Positions 52,143-62,035 are shown, numbered from the stretch's first letter. The stretch: 64,000 nt of DNA from Bacillota bacterium (GCA_023391875.1 JAEWAB010000006.1:186001-250000); one strand, 5' to 3'. Made by a program: numbers and translations. Notes: generated by a model not told the origin, from the sequence alone.

Positions 52143-53339
52143 TTAGCGTTTTAATAGTTTAAACCGCTCCACGGCTTCTATCGTGCTCTCTCGGTCACCA
52201 AAGCCCGTGAGGCGGAACCACCCCTTGCCGCACTCGCCAAAGCCCTCGCCCGGGGTTCCCACCACGTTGCAAACGCTTAAAAGCTTATCAAAGAAATCCC
52301 ACGACGAAAGGCCGTCGGGGCATTTTAACCAGATGTAGGGCGAGCTTAACCCCGGCAGGTATTCTATGCCGCAGGCGTCCAAGCCTTTCTTAATGATGGC
52401 CACGTTCTCAAGGTAGAAGGCAATGCTCTGCATAATCTGCGCACGGCCCTCGGGGGTGTAGATGGCCTCCGCGCCACGCTGCGTGATATAGGAGGTGCCG
52501 TTAAACTTTGTGCTCTGCCGGCGGAACCACAGTTCGTGAGCCGAAACCGCTCCGCTCTTGCCCTGCAGCTTTAGAGCCTTGGGTATCACCGCGTAGCCGC
52601 AGCGGATGCCGGTAAAGCCCGCTGTTTTGGAGAAGCTGCGAAACTCGATGGCAACCTCCTTGGCGCCCTCTACCTCATAGATGGAATGCGGCAGGGTCTC
52701 ATCCTGAATAAACGCCTCGTAGGCGGCGTCGAACAGGATTACCGCGCCATGCATCTTTGCGTACGCCACCCATGCGGCAAGCTGCTCTTTGTTCATCACG
52801 GCACCCGTGGGGTTGTTGGGCGAGCAAAGGTAGATGATATCGCTGGCAAAGTCGGGCGGCTGCGGCACAAAGCCGTTTTCCTCCTTAGAGGGCTGCAGCA
52901 CCACCTTGCGCCCCGCCATCACGTTGGTGTCGATGTATACGGGGTAAGCCGGGTCGGCGATCAGCACCGTATTATCCTCGCCGAAGATATCGCCGATATT
53001 GCCCGAATCGCTTTTGGCGCCGTCGCTTACAAAGATTTCGTCGGGCGAAATATCCACGCCGCGGGCTTTAAAATCCTGCTCCGCAATCTTATCCAGTAAG
53101 AATTTATAGCCCTCGTAAGGCCCATAGCCGTAAAAGGTCTCTTTCTTTGCCATGTCGTCGGTCGCCTTGTGCATGGCCTCTATCACCGCGGGCACGAGCG
53201 GCAGGGTAACATCGCCGATGCCGAGGCTAATCACCTTTTTATCGGGGTTAAGCTTTTTATACTCGCCGCTGCGTCTTGCCACCTCCGCGAAAAGGTAGGC
53301 ACCCTTTAATTCCTCATAATGCCGGTTGCTGTACGCCAC
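52143..53339 (-). CDS. dapL: LL-diaminopimelate aminotransferase DapL
   Basis: A 398-residue PLP enzyme that makes LL-diaminopimelate from tetrahydrodipicolinate in one step. It has ISLGIGDVTLPL, YPVYIDTNVMAG, NPTGAVMN and the PLP lysine in FRSFSKTAGFTGIRCGY. GTG at 53339 has AAGGA 10 nt upstream. It is encoded downstream of dapF but read from its own strong promoter. Confidence 0.95.
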   Translation of the reverse strand: MAYSNRHYEELKGAYLFAEVARRSGEYKKLNPDKKVISLGIGDVTLPLVPAVIEAMHKATDDMAKKETFYGYGPYEGYKFLLDKIAEQDFKARGVDISPDEIFVSDGAKSDSGNIGDIFGEDNTVLIADPAYPVYIDTNVMAGRKVVLQPSKEENGFVPQPPDFASDIIYLCSPNNPTGAVMNKEQLAAWVAYAKMHGAVILFDAAYEAFIQDETLPHSIYEVEGAKEVAIEFRSFSKTAGFTGIRCGYAVIPKALKLQGKSGAVSAHELWFRRQSTKFNGTSYITQRGAEAIYTPEGRAQIMQSIAFYLENVAIIKKGLDACGIEYLPGLSSPYIWLKCPDGLSSWDFFDKLLSVCNVVGTPGEGFGECGKGWFRLTGFGDRESTIEAVERFKLLKR

Positions 53340-53450
53340 TTTACATTCGTCCTTCCCGTTGTATATCTATGCGCTCTAAAAAGAGCATCCCATTATTTCA
53401 GGCAGTTTCACAGTGCAACGAACTGCCGCGCTAAACAGCTTATGGTTTGT

Positions 53451-53479
53451 ATTATACTAGATAATCAGTTCGCCGTCAA
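53451..53479 (-). promoter_or_regulatory. Sigma-A promoter of dapL inside the end of dapF
   Basis: On the minus strand TTGACG (53474-53479), 17 nt, TATAAT (53451-53456). The -35 lies in the last codons of dapF and the -10 starts right after its stop. A leader hairpin GGCAGTT/AACTGCC follows at about 53401-53427. Confidence 0.75.
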
Positions 53480-54287
53480 ATACATGCTGCGCGGGGCCGG
53501 TTAAGAGCACGCGGTTGGTTTGCTCCTGCCAGTCGATGTGCAGGGTGCCTCCCTTTAAGCGCACATCCACCGCGCGGGGGCACCAGCCGTTTATGTTGCA
53601 GGCTACCGCCGCGGCGCAGGCGCCGGTACCGCAGGCAAGGGTCTCGCCGCTGCCCCGCTCCCACACCCGCATTCGGATACCGTCTTCCTCTATCGCGACA
53701 AACTCGGTGTTCACGCGGTTGGGGAACAGCTTATGGTGCTCAAAAAGCGGGCCGGTGGCGTCTAAGTCTAACGAGTCTACATCCTTTACACGAAACACCC
53801 AGTGCGGGTTGCCCATCGAAAGTGCGGTGGCATACATGGTACGCCCGAAGACCTTCACCGGGCGGTTTATATAGCTTTCGCCGGTTGTAAACATCGGAAT
53901 ATCCGCCGGTGTAAACACTGGCTCCCCCATATCCACCGTCACCTCCTGCACCTTATTGTCTGATACTTTAAGGTTCAGCGTTTTGATTCCCGAGGCGGTT
54001 TCCACCGCGATCTCGGTCTTGGTTACCAGATGATTGTCGTATAAAAACTTCCCCACACAGCGGATGGCGTTGCCGCACATCAGCCCCTCGCTGCCGTCGG
54101 CGTTATACATCTTCATCATGGCGTCCGCCTTCTCCGACGGGCAGATGAGCACCAAGCCGTCGCTGCCAACGCCGAAATGCCGGTCGGAGAGGGCCACCGC
54201 CGCCTCCTGCGGGTTTTGAACCGTCTGCTGCATGCAGTTTACGAATATGTAGTCGTTGCCGGTGCCGTGCATCTTGGAGAATTTCAA
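53457..54287 (-). CDS. dapF: Diaminopimelate epimerase DapF
   Basis: A 276-residue epimerase converting LL- to meso-diaminopimelate. Both catalytic cysteines are present (MCGNAIRC and LACGTGACAAAVA), with N-terminal KFSKMHGTGNDYIF. TTG at 54287 (8 nt after AGAAGG) gives the typical start; the GTG at 54296 overlaps the ribosome site. With DapL it forms the aminotransferase branch of lysine and peptidoglycan precursor synthesis. Confidence 0.96.
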   Translation of the reverse strand: MKFSKMHGTGNDYIFVNCMQQTVQNPQEAAVALSDRHFGVGSDGLVLICPSEKADAMMKMYNADGSEGLMCGNAIRCVGKFLYDNHLVTKTEIAVETASGIKTLNLKVSDNKVQEVTVDMGEPVFTPADIPMFTTGESYINRPVKVFGRTMYATALSMGNPHWVFRVKDVDSLDLDATGPLFEHHKLFPNRVNTEFVAIEEDGIRMRVWERGSGETLACGTGACAAAVACNINGWCPRAVDVRLKGGTLHIDWQEQTNRVLLTGPAQHVFDGELII

Positions 54288-54362
54288 ACGAGTCACCTTC
54301 TCTATCTATAGGTAACCCATCATATGAAAACGGCAGATAAGGTGTTAGAAGCAACGCAAACA

Positions 54363-54399
54363 GGGCGCGAAGTGGCAGTATCATTGCCATTTCGCGCCC
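54363..54399 (-). terminator. Long hairpin after gpsA, probable terminator
   Basis: GGGCGCGAAGTGGCA/TGCCATTTCGCGCCC, 14-15 bp with one mismatch and a 7-nt loop, 21 nt after the gpsA stop. On the minus strand only a poor T-tract (TGTTTGCGTT) follows. Confidence 0.55.
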
Positions 54400-54419
54400 T
54401 TAATGATGTATAGATTCGC

Positions 54420-55451
54420 TTAGTCGGCAGTTTCCCTGCCGCCGGTACTGTAGAGCCAGATTTCCTCGCTCTCGTGCTTTTTGGAGCGGCCCATCAGGTC
54501 GCTTAACGCCTCCTTGGCGTTCTTGCCCTCGTAGAGCACACGATAAACCTCGTTGACGATCGGCATTTCGATGCCCACCTGCTGCGCCAGCAGGTACGCA
54601 CATTTGGCGGAGCGATAGCCCTCCACCGTCATGCCCACCTGTTCGATGGCCTCCTTCGCGGAAAGGCCCTGCCCGATCAGGATACCGGCGCGCCTGTTGC
54701 GCGAGTGCATGCTCGTGCAGGTTACAATCAGGTCACCTATACCCGAAAGGCCCGCAAAGGTTTCGGTTTTGCCGCCGAGCAGCACGCCCAAGCGCGCCAT
54801 CTCGGTAATGCCCCTTGTCATGAGCGCCGCCTTGGTGTTATCGCCAAGGCCAAGGCCGTCGGCAATACCCGCCGCAAGTGCGATAATATTTTTTAAAGCG
54901 CCGCCCAGTTCCACGCCAACCACGTCGTCGTTGACATAGATGCGCAGCGTGGCGTTCATCAGCGCGTCCTGCACAAACTCCGCAGCCGCTCTGTCTGACG
55001 AAGCCGCCACCACGGTGGTAGGCACGCCGCGCGCCACCTCCTCGGCATGAGAAGGCCCCGAAAGCACCACGATGCGGTTGTTGGGCAGAAACTCGCCCAG
55101 CACCTGCGAAAGGCGTTTAAGGCTTTCTTCCTCCAACCCCTTGGCGACGTTTACCACCACCGCCTGCGGCGGGATAATATCCTGAAACCTTTGCGCTACC
55201 TGATGCACCACGGAGGACGGTACCGCCAGCAGCACAAGCTCCTTACCCAGCACGCAGTTTGCGTCGGTGGTAAGGGATACCTCCTGCGGCAGCACAACAC
55301 CGGGCAGCAGCTTTTTATTCTCGCGCTCGGTTTGTAAAAGCGCTACCTCCTGCTCAAACGCCGACCACAGCGTGACGCTGTGCCCATATTTCGCAGCCAT
55401 TACCGAAAGGGCAATACCAAAGCCCCCCGCGCCCAACACGGCTATATTCAA
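54420..55451 (-). CDS. gpsA: Glycerol-3-phosphate dehydrogenase (NAD(P)+) GpsA
   Basis: A 343-residue dehydrogenase making glycerol-3-phosphate for phospholipids. Rossmann motif GAGGFGIALSVMAA, the catalytic lysine region GGALKNIIALAAGIADGLGLGDNTKAAL and SGPSHAEEVA are present. The TTG start overlaps the plsY stop (TTGA), with GGGAGG 8 nt upstream. It supplies the substrate for PlsY. Confidence 0.96.
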   Translation of the reverse strand: MNIAVLGAGGFGIALSVMAAKYGHSVTLWSAFEQEVALLQTERENKKLLPGVVLPQEVSLTTDANCVLGKELVLLAVPSSVVHQVAQRFQDIIPPQAVVVNVAKGLEEESLKRLSQVLGEFLPNNRIVVLSGPSHAEEVARGVPTTVVAASSDRAAAEFVQDALMNATLRIYVNDDVVGVELGGALKNIIALAAGIADGLGLGDNTKAALMTRGITEMARLGVLLGGKTETFAGLSGIGDLIVTCTSMHSRNRRAGILIGQGLSAKEAIEQVGMTVEGYRSAKCAYLLAQQVGIEMPIVNEVYRVLYEGKNAKEALSDLMGRSKKHESEEIWLYSTGGRETAD

Positions 55452-56119
55452 CCCAAACGCCTCCCTGCTTTATGGATTACTCTTTTTTTACGTTCAAACT
55501 TTGATTCGGTACCATTTAAAATGCGCTTGATATTCGACCGGTGCATGTATACCAGCAGCGCCGCAATACAGGCGGTAAGCACCGTGCTCACACCAGCGGG
55601 GCGGCCCATAAGCGTATAAACCACATAGGTTGTAATGGGGTAACAGATGGCGGCGATAATGGAACCCACCGAAACCATGCGCGTAATGAGCACCAAAAGG
55701 AGAAAGATGGCGATAACGATAATGAAAACCCTCGGGTCGATGACAAGGGCCATGCCCGCAGTGGTCATCACGCCCTTGCCGCCCTTAAAGCCGAAGAACA
55801 GCGGGTAAATGTGCCCAATGATAGCGAAGAGGCCCGCCAGATAGGCGCCGTACAGCGGGTCGAGCCCCGCAAGGTGCTCGAAGATAAGCCTGCCAAGAAG
55901 AACGGAAATAATCCCTTTGGAGAAGTCGCCCACCAGTGTAAGCAGCGCGGGCAGCTTGCCGAAGCTGCGCAGCACGTTGGTCATGCCTGCGTTGCCGCTG
56001 CCCACCTCGCGGACGTCTTTGTGCGCAAACGCGTTGGAAACAATTACCGCAAAGCTGATACTGCCAAGCAGGTAGGCAATCGCTGCCGTCACAACAATCC
56101 ATACGATCTGAATACCCAT
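55448..56119 (-). CDS. plsY: Acyl-phosphate:glycerol-3-phosphate acyltransferase PlsY
   Basis: A 223-residue membrane acyltransferase with about five hydrophobic helices and the conserved motifs GSISFAVIVS, VGSGNAGMTNVLR and GFKGGKGVMTTAG. It performs the first acylation of glycerol-3-phosphate. It is coupled with gpsA; GGGGAGG precedes its ATG. Confidence 0.96.
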   Translation of the reverse strand: MGIQIVWIVVTAAIAYLLGSISFAVIVSNAFAHKDVREVGSGNAGMTNVLRSFGKLPALLTLVGDFSKGIISVLLGRLIFEHLAGLDPLYGAYLAGLFAIIGHIYPLFFGFKGGKGVMTTAGMALVIDPRVFIIVIAIFLLLVLITRMVSVGSIIAAICYPITTYVVYTLMGRPAGVSTVLTACIAALLVYMHRSNIKRILNGTESKFERKKRVIHKAGRRLG

Positions 56120-56209
56120 CTTTGATTCATGTCCTCCCCATGGGATTTTACCCCGATCAGCATCACTGTCTGTAATTGGAAATACGATTTGTATAATCAG
56201 AAAGAGACT

Positions 56210-57538
56210 CTAGCTCTTCCCTTCCCCGCGCTCGCGTACGACCATCTTTACCGGGGTGCCCGAAAGACCGAAGGTTTCGCGTATCTGATTTTCAAGGTAG
56301 CGCTGGTAGGAAAAATGGAACAGCTCCGCCTTGTTGACGAAGCACACAAAGGTCGGCGGCTTTGCCCCCGCCTGCGTGATATAGTAGATTCTCAGGCGCT
56401 TGCCCTTATCGGAGGGCGGCTGTACGCGCGCCGTGGCATAGGCCAGTACCTCGTTGAGCTTGCCGGTTGAGATGCGCATGGTGTTCTGGTCGTTTACGTG
56501 CTTAATCATATCAAACAGCTTGTCCACGCGCTGGCCGGTTTTGGCCGAGATGAACAGGAAGGGTACATAGGACATAAAGCTGAAATCTTCCGTCAGCTTT
56601 TTCTCAAACTCATTCATGGTTTTGTCGGTCTTTTCTACCGCGTCCCATTTATTCACGGCGACGATGCTCGCCTTGCCCTGATCGTGCGCATAGCCCGCTA
56701 CCTTGGAATCCTGCTCGGTAAAGCCCTCGGTGGCGTCGATGACAATCACGCACACGTCGGCCCTGTCCACCGCCATATAGGAGCGCAGCACGCTGTACCG
56801 CTCGATGTTCTCCTCTACCTTCGACTGCCTGCGGATTCCCGCGGTATCGATGAACACAAACTTGCCATACTCGTTCTCGATGATGGTGTCCACCGCGTCG
56901 CGCGTAGTGCCGGGGATATCGGAAACGATCACGCGATCCTCGCCCGCGATGCGGTTGATGAGCGAGGATTTACCCACGTTCGGCTTGCCGATGACGGCAA
57001 CCTTGATATACTCCTCGGCATAGTCCTCGTCGTTAAAATCCTCGAGCTTCTCAAACACCGCGTCAAGCAGATCGCCCGTGCCGTGGCCGTGCACCGAGGA
57101 AACGGCAATGGGATCACCGAGGCCGAGGTTGTAAAACTCGTAAAAATCGGCGGGCGGTGCGCCTAAGTTGTCGCATTTATTGACGCACAGCACAATCGGT
57201 TTACCGCTTTTAAGCAGCATGTTGGCGACGTCCTGATCGGTGGCGGTAACGCCGGAGCGGATGTCGGTAACCAAAATGATGACATCGGCGCTGTCGATGG
57301 CGAGCTGTGCCTGCCTGCGCATCTGTGACAGGATGACGTCGCTTGTAAACGGCTCGATGCCGCCGGTATCCACCAGCATACAGCTTTTGCTGCGCCACTC
57401 AAACTCGGCGTAGATTCTGTCGCGCGTAACGCCGGGGGTGTCCTCTACAATCGAGAGGCGCTGGCCTATAATCTTGTTAAACAGCGTGGACTTGCCCACA
57501 TTCGGCCTGCCCACCACCGCAATAATCGGTTTTGCCAT
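56210..57538 (-). CDS. der: Ribosome-assembly GTPase Der (EngA)
   Basis: A 442-residue protein with two tandem GTPase domains: GRPNVGKS at about 9-16 with NKCD, and GKPNVGKS at about 183-190 with NKWD. A C-terminal KH-like domain ends with basic residues. It acts in 50S ribosome assembly. ATG at 57538 has GGAG five bases upstream. Confidence 0.96.
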   Translation of the reverse strand: MAKPIIAVVGRPNVGKSTLFNKIIGQRLSIVEDTPGVTRDRIYAEFEWRSKSCMLVDTGGIEPFTSDVILSQMRRQAQLAIDSADVIILVTDIRSGVTATDQDVANMLLKSGKPIVLCVNKCDNLGAPPADFYEFYNLGLGDPIAVSSVHGHGTGDLLDAVFEKLEDFNDEDYAEEYIKVAVIGKPNVGKSSLINRIAGEDRVIVSDIPGTTRDAVDTIIENEYGKFVFIDTAGIRRQSKVEENIERYSVLRSYMAVDRADVCVIVIDATEGFTEQDSKVAGYAHDQGKASIVAVNKWDAVEKTDKTMNEFEKKLTEDFSFMSYVPFLFISAKTGQRVDKLFDMIKHVNDQNTMRISTGKLNEVLAYATARVQPPSDKGKRLRIYYITQAGAKPPTFVCFVNKAELFHFSYQRYLENQIRETFGLSGTPVKMVVRERGEGKS

Positions 57539-57599
57539 ATTTGCTCCATTCTTCCGCACAAAATGCGGTATTGAGAATACCTGTCCCTGTTTTAATAAT

Positions 57600-58901
57600 C
57601 TAGCAGCCACAGATTGCTTTTAAAAGCGCGTCTCCGCCGCCTTTAACCACCTGTATCCTCACCGAAAGCGCCTGCTCCGCCTGTGAAAGGGTCACGTCGT
57701 CCAAAAACATATCCTGCTCGTAGCGCAGCATTACCTCGGGGATGAGCAACACTTCGCCCAAATCGCGGCCTTTTAGCTGCGCAATTAGATCGCCGCCCGT
57801 AACCAAGCCGGCTACCGTGATGGTGTGCCCAAAAAAGTCGTTGTGAATCGTCACCACATCACAGGTTAAATTATGCCATCTTTCTTTCAACTCGTCAACC
57901 AGTTCGGCGATAAAGGGGCGCGCGTCCTCGCCGGTGGCAACCGTTACATGGCGCGGCTGCCCGCCGGGGGCGAGCGCCTCCAGCTCCAACTTGAAATCCT
58001 CCCGCAGAAGCGCGATCATGCCCACGCCGTTATCCAGCTGAGAAAAATCACCGTAGTAGTCGCAGTTGGGTATCGGCAGCTGCGCTTTGATAAAGAATTC
58101 GTCCGCGGGGTACGCGAGACGCGTGCCGTTTTGCCGAACAAAGGCGTCGGCAAAGGCGTGCGCCCTCTCAATGACCTCCCGCGCCGCCTGCACGGTGTAA
58201 GGAGTAAGTTCGGGCAGCCTTTCGCGGTACTTCGTAATACCCACGGGCACCAGCGCGATGCTTTCCACCGACGGGTAAAGCGCTGCGAGATCGTTTAGGC
58301 TTCTAGTAAGCTCCTCGCCGTCGTTTACCCCCGGGCAGAGCACCAGCTGCGCGTTGATCTTAATACCCGCTTCGGCGAGCTGCCGGATATACCTTAGGCT
58401 TTCGCCCGCGCGCTTGTTCTTCATCATGCGCACGCGAAGCTCGGGGTTGGTGGTGTGTACCGAGATGTTCACAGGGCTGATCTTCATCGTAATAATGCGC
58501 TCTACATCACTATCGGTTAGGTTTGTGAGGGTGATGTAGTTGCCGAACAGAAACGACATGCGGGAATCGTCGTCTTTAAAATAGAGGGTATCGCGCATAC
58601 CGGGGGGAAGCTGGTCTACAAAGCAGAAGATGCACCGGTTTTTACAGCTGTGCTGCTTGTCCATTAAAAACGAGTCGAACTCTAAGCCCAGCTCCTCATA
58701 CTCGCCCTTTTTAACCTGTGCCGTAAGCAGGCAGCCCGAACGGATATATTCCACCGTAAGGGCCCGGTTGGTCATGTAAAAACGGTAATCGAGCACGTCG
58801 TTGATGTCGTTGCCGTTAATACGAAACAGCGTGTCTCCCACGCACAGCCCCGCCCGGTGTGCGGGAGAATGCTCTGTAACGGCGCTGATGGCTACCGGCA
58901 T
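57600..58901 (-). CDS. DUF512 protein with PDZ and radical-SAM-like domains
   Basis: A 433-residue protein. The N-terminal PDZ-like segment is SPAHRAGLCVGDTLFRINGNDINDV. A radical-SAM-type CKNRCIFC motif (about 86-93) is in a barrel-like region, and a C-terminal DUF512 domain follows. This family is commonly encoded next to der in Firmicutes, as here. The reaction is unknown. Confidence 0.85.
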   Translation of the reverse strand: MPVAISAVTEHSPAHRAGLCVGDTLFRINGNDINDVLDYRFYMTNRALTVEYIRSGCLLTAQVKKGEYEELGLEFDSFLMDKQHSCKNRCIFCFVDQLPPGMRDTLYFKDDDSRMSFLFGNYITLTNLTDSDVERIITMKISPVNISVHTTNPELRVRMMKNKRAGESLRYIRQLAEAGIKINAQLVLCPGVNDGEELTRSLNDLAALYPSVESIALVPVGITKYRERLPELTPYTVQAAREVIERAHAFADAFVRQNGTRLAYPADEFFIKAQLPIPNCDYYGDFSQLDNGVGMIALLREDFKLELEALAPGGQPRHVTVATGEDARPFIAELVDELKERWHNLTCDVVTIHNDFFGHTITVAGLVTGGDLIAQLKGRDLGEVLLIPEVMLRYEQDMFLDDVTLSQAEQALSVRIQVVKGGGDALLKAICGC

Positions 58902-58984
58902 AATCTACCAGCTTTCTGAAAGTATTATTGTTCGTCTTATAGTTATTATGACTTAAATACGCAGGAAATTAAACAAAACGGGGA

Positions 58985-59015
58985 TAACAAAATAGAGAAG
59001 GTTTCCCTTCTCTAT
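58985..59015 (-). terminator. Intrinsic terminator of rpmF
   Basis: On the minus strand ATAGAGAAGG-GAAA-CCTTCTCTAT, then TTTGTTAT. A perfect 10-bp stem 14 nt after the rpmF stop. Confidence 0.9.
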
Positions 59016-59028
59016 CGCGGTAAAGCTA

Positions 59029-59211
59029 TTAAGCTTCTTTCTTGATAATCTCTTTGCCCTTGTAATAACCGCAGTTGGGGCAAACCCTGTGAGGCAGCTT
59101 TAATTCGCCGCACTGTGTACATTTTGAAAAGCTAGGGGTTGCAAGCTTCCAAACGCTGGAACGCCTTTTGTCACGTCTTGCTTTGGATACTCTTCTCTTT
59201 GGTACAGCCAT
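59029..59211 (-). CDS. rpmF: 50S ribosomal protein L32
   Basis: A 60-residue zinc-type L32 (MAVPKRRVSKARRDKRRS) with a four-Cys zinc site (CTQCGE...CPNCGYYKG). ATG at 59211 has AGGAGGTG 6 nt upstream. It is co-transcribed with the DUF177 gene. Confidence 0.97.
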   Translation of the reverse strand: MAVPKRRVSKARRDKRRSSVWKLATPSFSKCTQCGELKLPHRVCPNCGYYKGKEIIKKEA

Positions 59212-59269
59212 GTTGTGCACCTCCTTATATCTTTAACGTAAGGATGCCCGGCGAAAACTGCCGATTTTC

Positions 59270-59764
59270 CTAATCCAACAACTTTTTTAAAGCCTCAAGG
59301 CGAGGGTCGCACTCTTTTCGGGAGCAGGTGCAACTTGCATGGTTAAGATTATTGCCGCAGGATTGGCACAGACCCTTGCAGTCATCCTTGCACAGCATCT
59401 TGGTAGGGAGGCTGAGAAGAACATCGGATGTAACAAGCTCGTCAAGATCCAGCCTTGCATTCTCGACGAGGATAAAGTCGTCGGAATCCTCTTCGTTTAA
59501 CCCCTGCACTAAAACATGGGAAAAACGGTAGGCCACATCGCGCGAAAACCTGTCTAAGCATCTGTCACAGAGGGCGGAAAGCACGAAGCCAGCGGTATAC
59601 GCCAGTGTAACTATACCGGCTCGGTTTTCAACCACACCCGTGATATGCACGGGAGAACCAAAGGGGCATTGTCCCCACAGCTCGATACCGGAAAAATCAA
59701 GGTCGTAGTTTATCTCAACCCGTTCATTTTCAATATCAAAGAGCTGCTGCAAATCAATAAACAT
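59270..59764 (-). CDS. DUF177 (YceD-like) protein
   Basis: A 164-residue protein of the DUF177 family, nearly always encoded before rpmF and thought to act in 23S rRNA accumulation or ribosome assembly. It has Cys pairs CDRCLDRF and a C-terminal cluster CKDDCKGLCQSCG...CTC that may bind metal. GAGGT precedes the ATG. Confidence 0.9.
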   Translation of the reverse strand: MFIDLQQLFDIENERVEINYDLDFSGIELWGQCPFGSPVHITGVVENRAGIVTLAYTAGFVLSALCDRCLDRFSRDVAYRFSHVLVQGLNEEDSDDFILVENARLDLDELVTSDVLLSLPTKMLCKDDCKGLCQSCGNNLNHASCTCSRKECDPRLEALKKLLD

Positions 59765-59792
59765 AACAATACCTCATAACGCCACGGGTTAT

Positions 59793-59821
59793 ATTATAGG
59801 GTTTTCTCTAAAGTTTGTCAA
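59793..59821 (-). promoter_or_regulatory. Consensus sigma-A promoter of the DUF177-rpmF operon
   Basis: On the minus strand TTGACA (59816-59821), 17 nt, TATAAT (59793-59798): a perfect match at both hexamers. Two TGAACAAA repeats lie just upstream of it. Confidence 0.9.
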
Positions 59822-59871
59822 TATGCAAATAGTATTTTGTTCAATATTTGTTCAAAGATACACCACACCCG

Positions 59872-61926
59872 CTACCATATCTTCACACGCTGCTCGGGCG
59901 GCAGGTACATGCCGTCGCCGGGCTTGATGTTATAGGTTTTATAAAAGTCGTCGATGTTTTTAAGCACCTCGTTCACACGGTACTTATCGGGCGAATGCAC
60001 ATCGGCTTTGAGCATGTAGGAGGTGTACTCCGGTGTGCATTTAGAGCGCCACGCGTTGGCGTAGGCCCTAAACAGCGCATCCAAATCGCCGCTGCCATAC
60101 TCCTTCGCAGCCTCTACAACGCAGTTGACCCCGCCGAGGTCGGCGATGTTCTCACCGAGCGTGAGGGCGCCGTTGACGTACTCCCCTTCCGCTGCCTCCA
60201 CGTTGTCGTACTGCTCCACAAGCGCCTTTGTCTTGCCTTCATATACCTGCAAATCCTCCTGCGTCCACCAGCTGTTGAGGTTGCCGTTCTCGTCAAACTT
60301 TGAGCCTTCATCGTCAAAAGCGTGCGAAATCTCGTGTGCGATGATTGAGCCGATACCGCCAAGGTTTGCCTCCAAGGTGGCGCTTTTATCGTAAAAGGGC
60401 GCCTGCAGCATGGCGGCGGGGAAAACAATCTCGTTGTTGGAGGGGTTGTAGTAGGCGTTTACGGTGTGCGCCGTCATGCTCCACTCGCTTACGTCCACCG
60501 GCTGGTCGATCTCTGAAAGAGACTTTTTGCAGCTTTGCTTGTAGATGTTTATAAGGTTTTCGTAAAGGCTGCCGCCCTCCTCATAGGTTTGAATACTCAG
60601 CGAGGAATAGTCGTTCCAGTTATCCGGGTAGCCGATTTTAAGGCTCATGGTCTCCAGCTTTTTAACGGCCTTGGCCTTGGTCTCATCGCTCATCCAATCA
60701 AGGGCGTTTAGGCGCTTCTCGTAGGTTTTGATAATCATCTTCACCATTGCGGTGACATCCTTCTTGGTTTCTTCACTGAAGAAGTCCTTTACATAGATAC
60801 GGCTGAGCAGCTCGCCGAGGTAGTCGTTTACGGTGTTGTAGGCAATCTCGATATCCAGCATGCTGCCGTTGGAGCCGTTTACAGTGTTGTTAAAATCGAT
60901 GTGCAGCTTCTCAAGGTCGCTTGTCAAAAAGTAGTCGGTCTGCAGCAGCACCTTCGCGGTGACATACTCCTTGAGAAGACTGAGCTTATCCGCGGTAAAA
61001 ATCTCGTTTAGCTTGGTAAAATACTGCGGGCACTGCACGATATAGGTACTGGCGTTGCCGATGCCGGTACCGTCAAAGAATTTTTTAATATTAAACTGCT
61101 GGTTGGTAGCCGCAAGCTCGTCGAGCGTCATGGGGTTATACTGTTTTTCAATCTCGCGCTGCTCCTCCGCGTCCCAAAACGAAGCGGAAAGGTCGGACTC
61201 AAACGCGTACACCGCCTCGGCGCACTGCTCGGCGTCGGCTTTATACCACGGCACCTGCTCAAACAGCGCCTTGAGGTACTTTTTATATTCACTCTGAATC
61301 TTTAGGGTTTGGGTGTCGGTATCGTGGTAGTATTCCTTCTGTGGCAGGCCGATATGCCCCGTATCGATGTACAGGGAATTCTTGCGGCTGTCGTATACGT
61401 CGGCGCTTACCCCCCACATAATAAACGAGCCGATACCCGCGTTATCCATCAGTATCATGGCGTCCATCAGCCCGTCGATGTCCTGCGCGTTCTGGATGGC
61501 GTTTAAGTAGGGCATGATCGGGTTTATGCCGTCTTTATCCCGGTCTTCGTAATCCATGGAGGTATGGTAAAGGCTTGCGAGCATCTGTTCGTCGCTGCCC
61601 TTTTCGTAGGCGGGGGCCTTCTCGTCCAGCTCCATCAGGATATCCAGCAGGTCGGTCGTGGTTTGCATCGAGGCCTCTGCAAAGCTATCGATGGCGGGCA
61701 CGCCGCTGCCGATTTGGGCGGTTTTAAGCCATTCGGCGTTTATGTAATCGTAATAATCATCCTTTAGCCTAAGCTCTCGGTTCTCAACAGCGGAAGAGGA
61801 GGTTTTCCCGAAGGTGCCTTCCGACAGATTGGCCCAAAGCAGCGGCAGACAGCCCGTGGTAAAGAGCGAGAGCACCGTTAAAACGGCAATCGCCGCCAGC
61901 AGCTTCACGATATGTTTATGCTTCAC
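59872..61926 (-). CDS. M13-family zinc metallopeptidase, lipoprotein
   Basis: A 684-residue neprilysin-like peptidase. The N-terminal lipoprotein signal ends FTTGC (about residue 26). The M13 N-domain follows, then the zinc motif HEISH in IIAHEISHAFDDEGS and the third ligand in GENIADLGG, close to the C-terminus. It is probably anchored on the outer face of the membrane and cuts peptides. GTG at 61926 has AAGGGA 10 nt upstream. It is monocistronic. Confidence 0.92.
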   Translation of the reverse strand: MKHKHIVKLLAAIAVLTVLSLFTTGCLPLLWANLSEGTFGKTSSSAVENRELRLKDDYYDYINAEWLKTAQIGSGVPAIDSFAEASMQTTTDLLDILMELDEKAPAYEKGSDEQMLASLYHTSMDYEDRDKDGINPIMPYLNAIQNAQDIDGLMDAMILMDNAGIGSFIMWGVSADVYDSRKNSLYIDTGHIGLPQKEYYHDTDTQTLKIQSEYKKYLKALFEQVPWYKADAEQCAEAVYAFESDLSASFWDAEEQREIEKQYNPMTLDELAATNQQFNIKKFFDGTGIGNASTYIVQCPQYFTKLNEIFTADKLSLLKEYVTAKVLLQTDYFLTSDLEKLHIDFNNTVNGSNGSMLDIEIAYNTVNDYLGELLSRIYVKDFFSEETKKDVTAMVKMIIKTYEKRLNALDWMSDETKAKAVKKLETMSLKIGYPDNWNDYSSLSIQTYEEGGSLYENLINIYKQSCKKSLSEIDQPVDVSEWSMTAHTVNAYYNPSNNEIVFPAAMLQAPFYDKSATLEANLGGIGSIIAHEISHAFDDEGSKFDENGNLNSWWTQEDLQVYEGKTKALVEQYDNVEAAEGEYVNGALTLGENIADLGGVNCVVEAAKEYGSGDLDALFRAYANAWRSKCTPEYTSYMLKADVHSPDKYRVNEVLKNIDDFYKTYNIKPGDGMYLPPEQRVKIW

Positions 61927-62035
61927 GTGATCAATCCCTTCCCTTTTTGCAAGCAGTAGTTTTTATATCATATGCTCTAATAAAGTGTAACATTATCGCA
62001 GGGTAAAGTCATGTATAAAAAATAAACAACCACAA

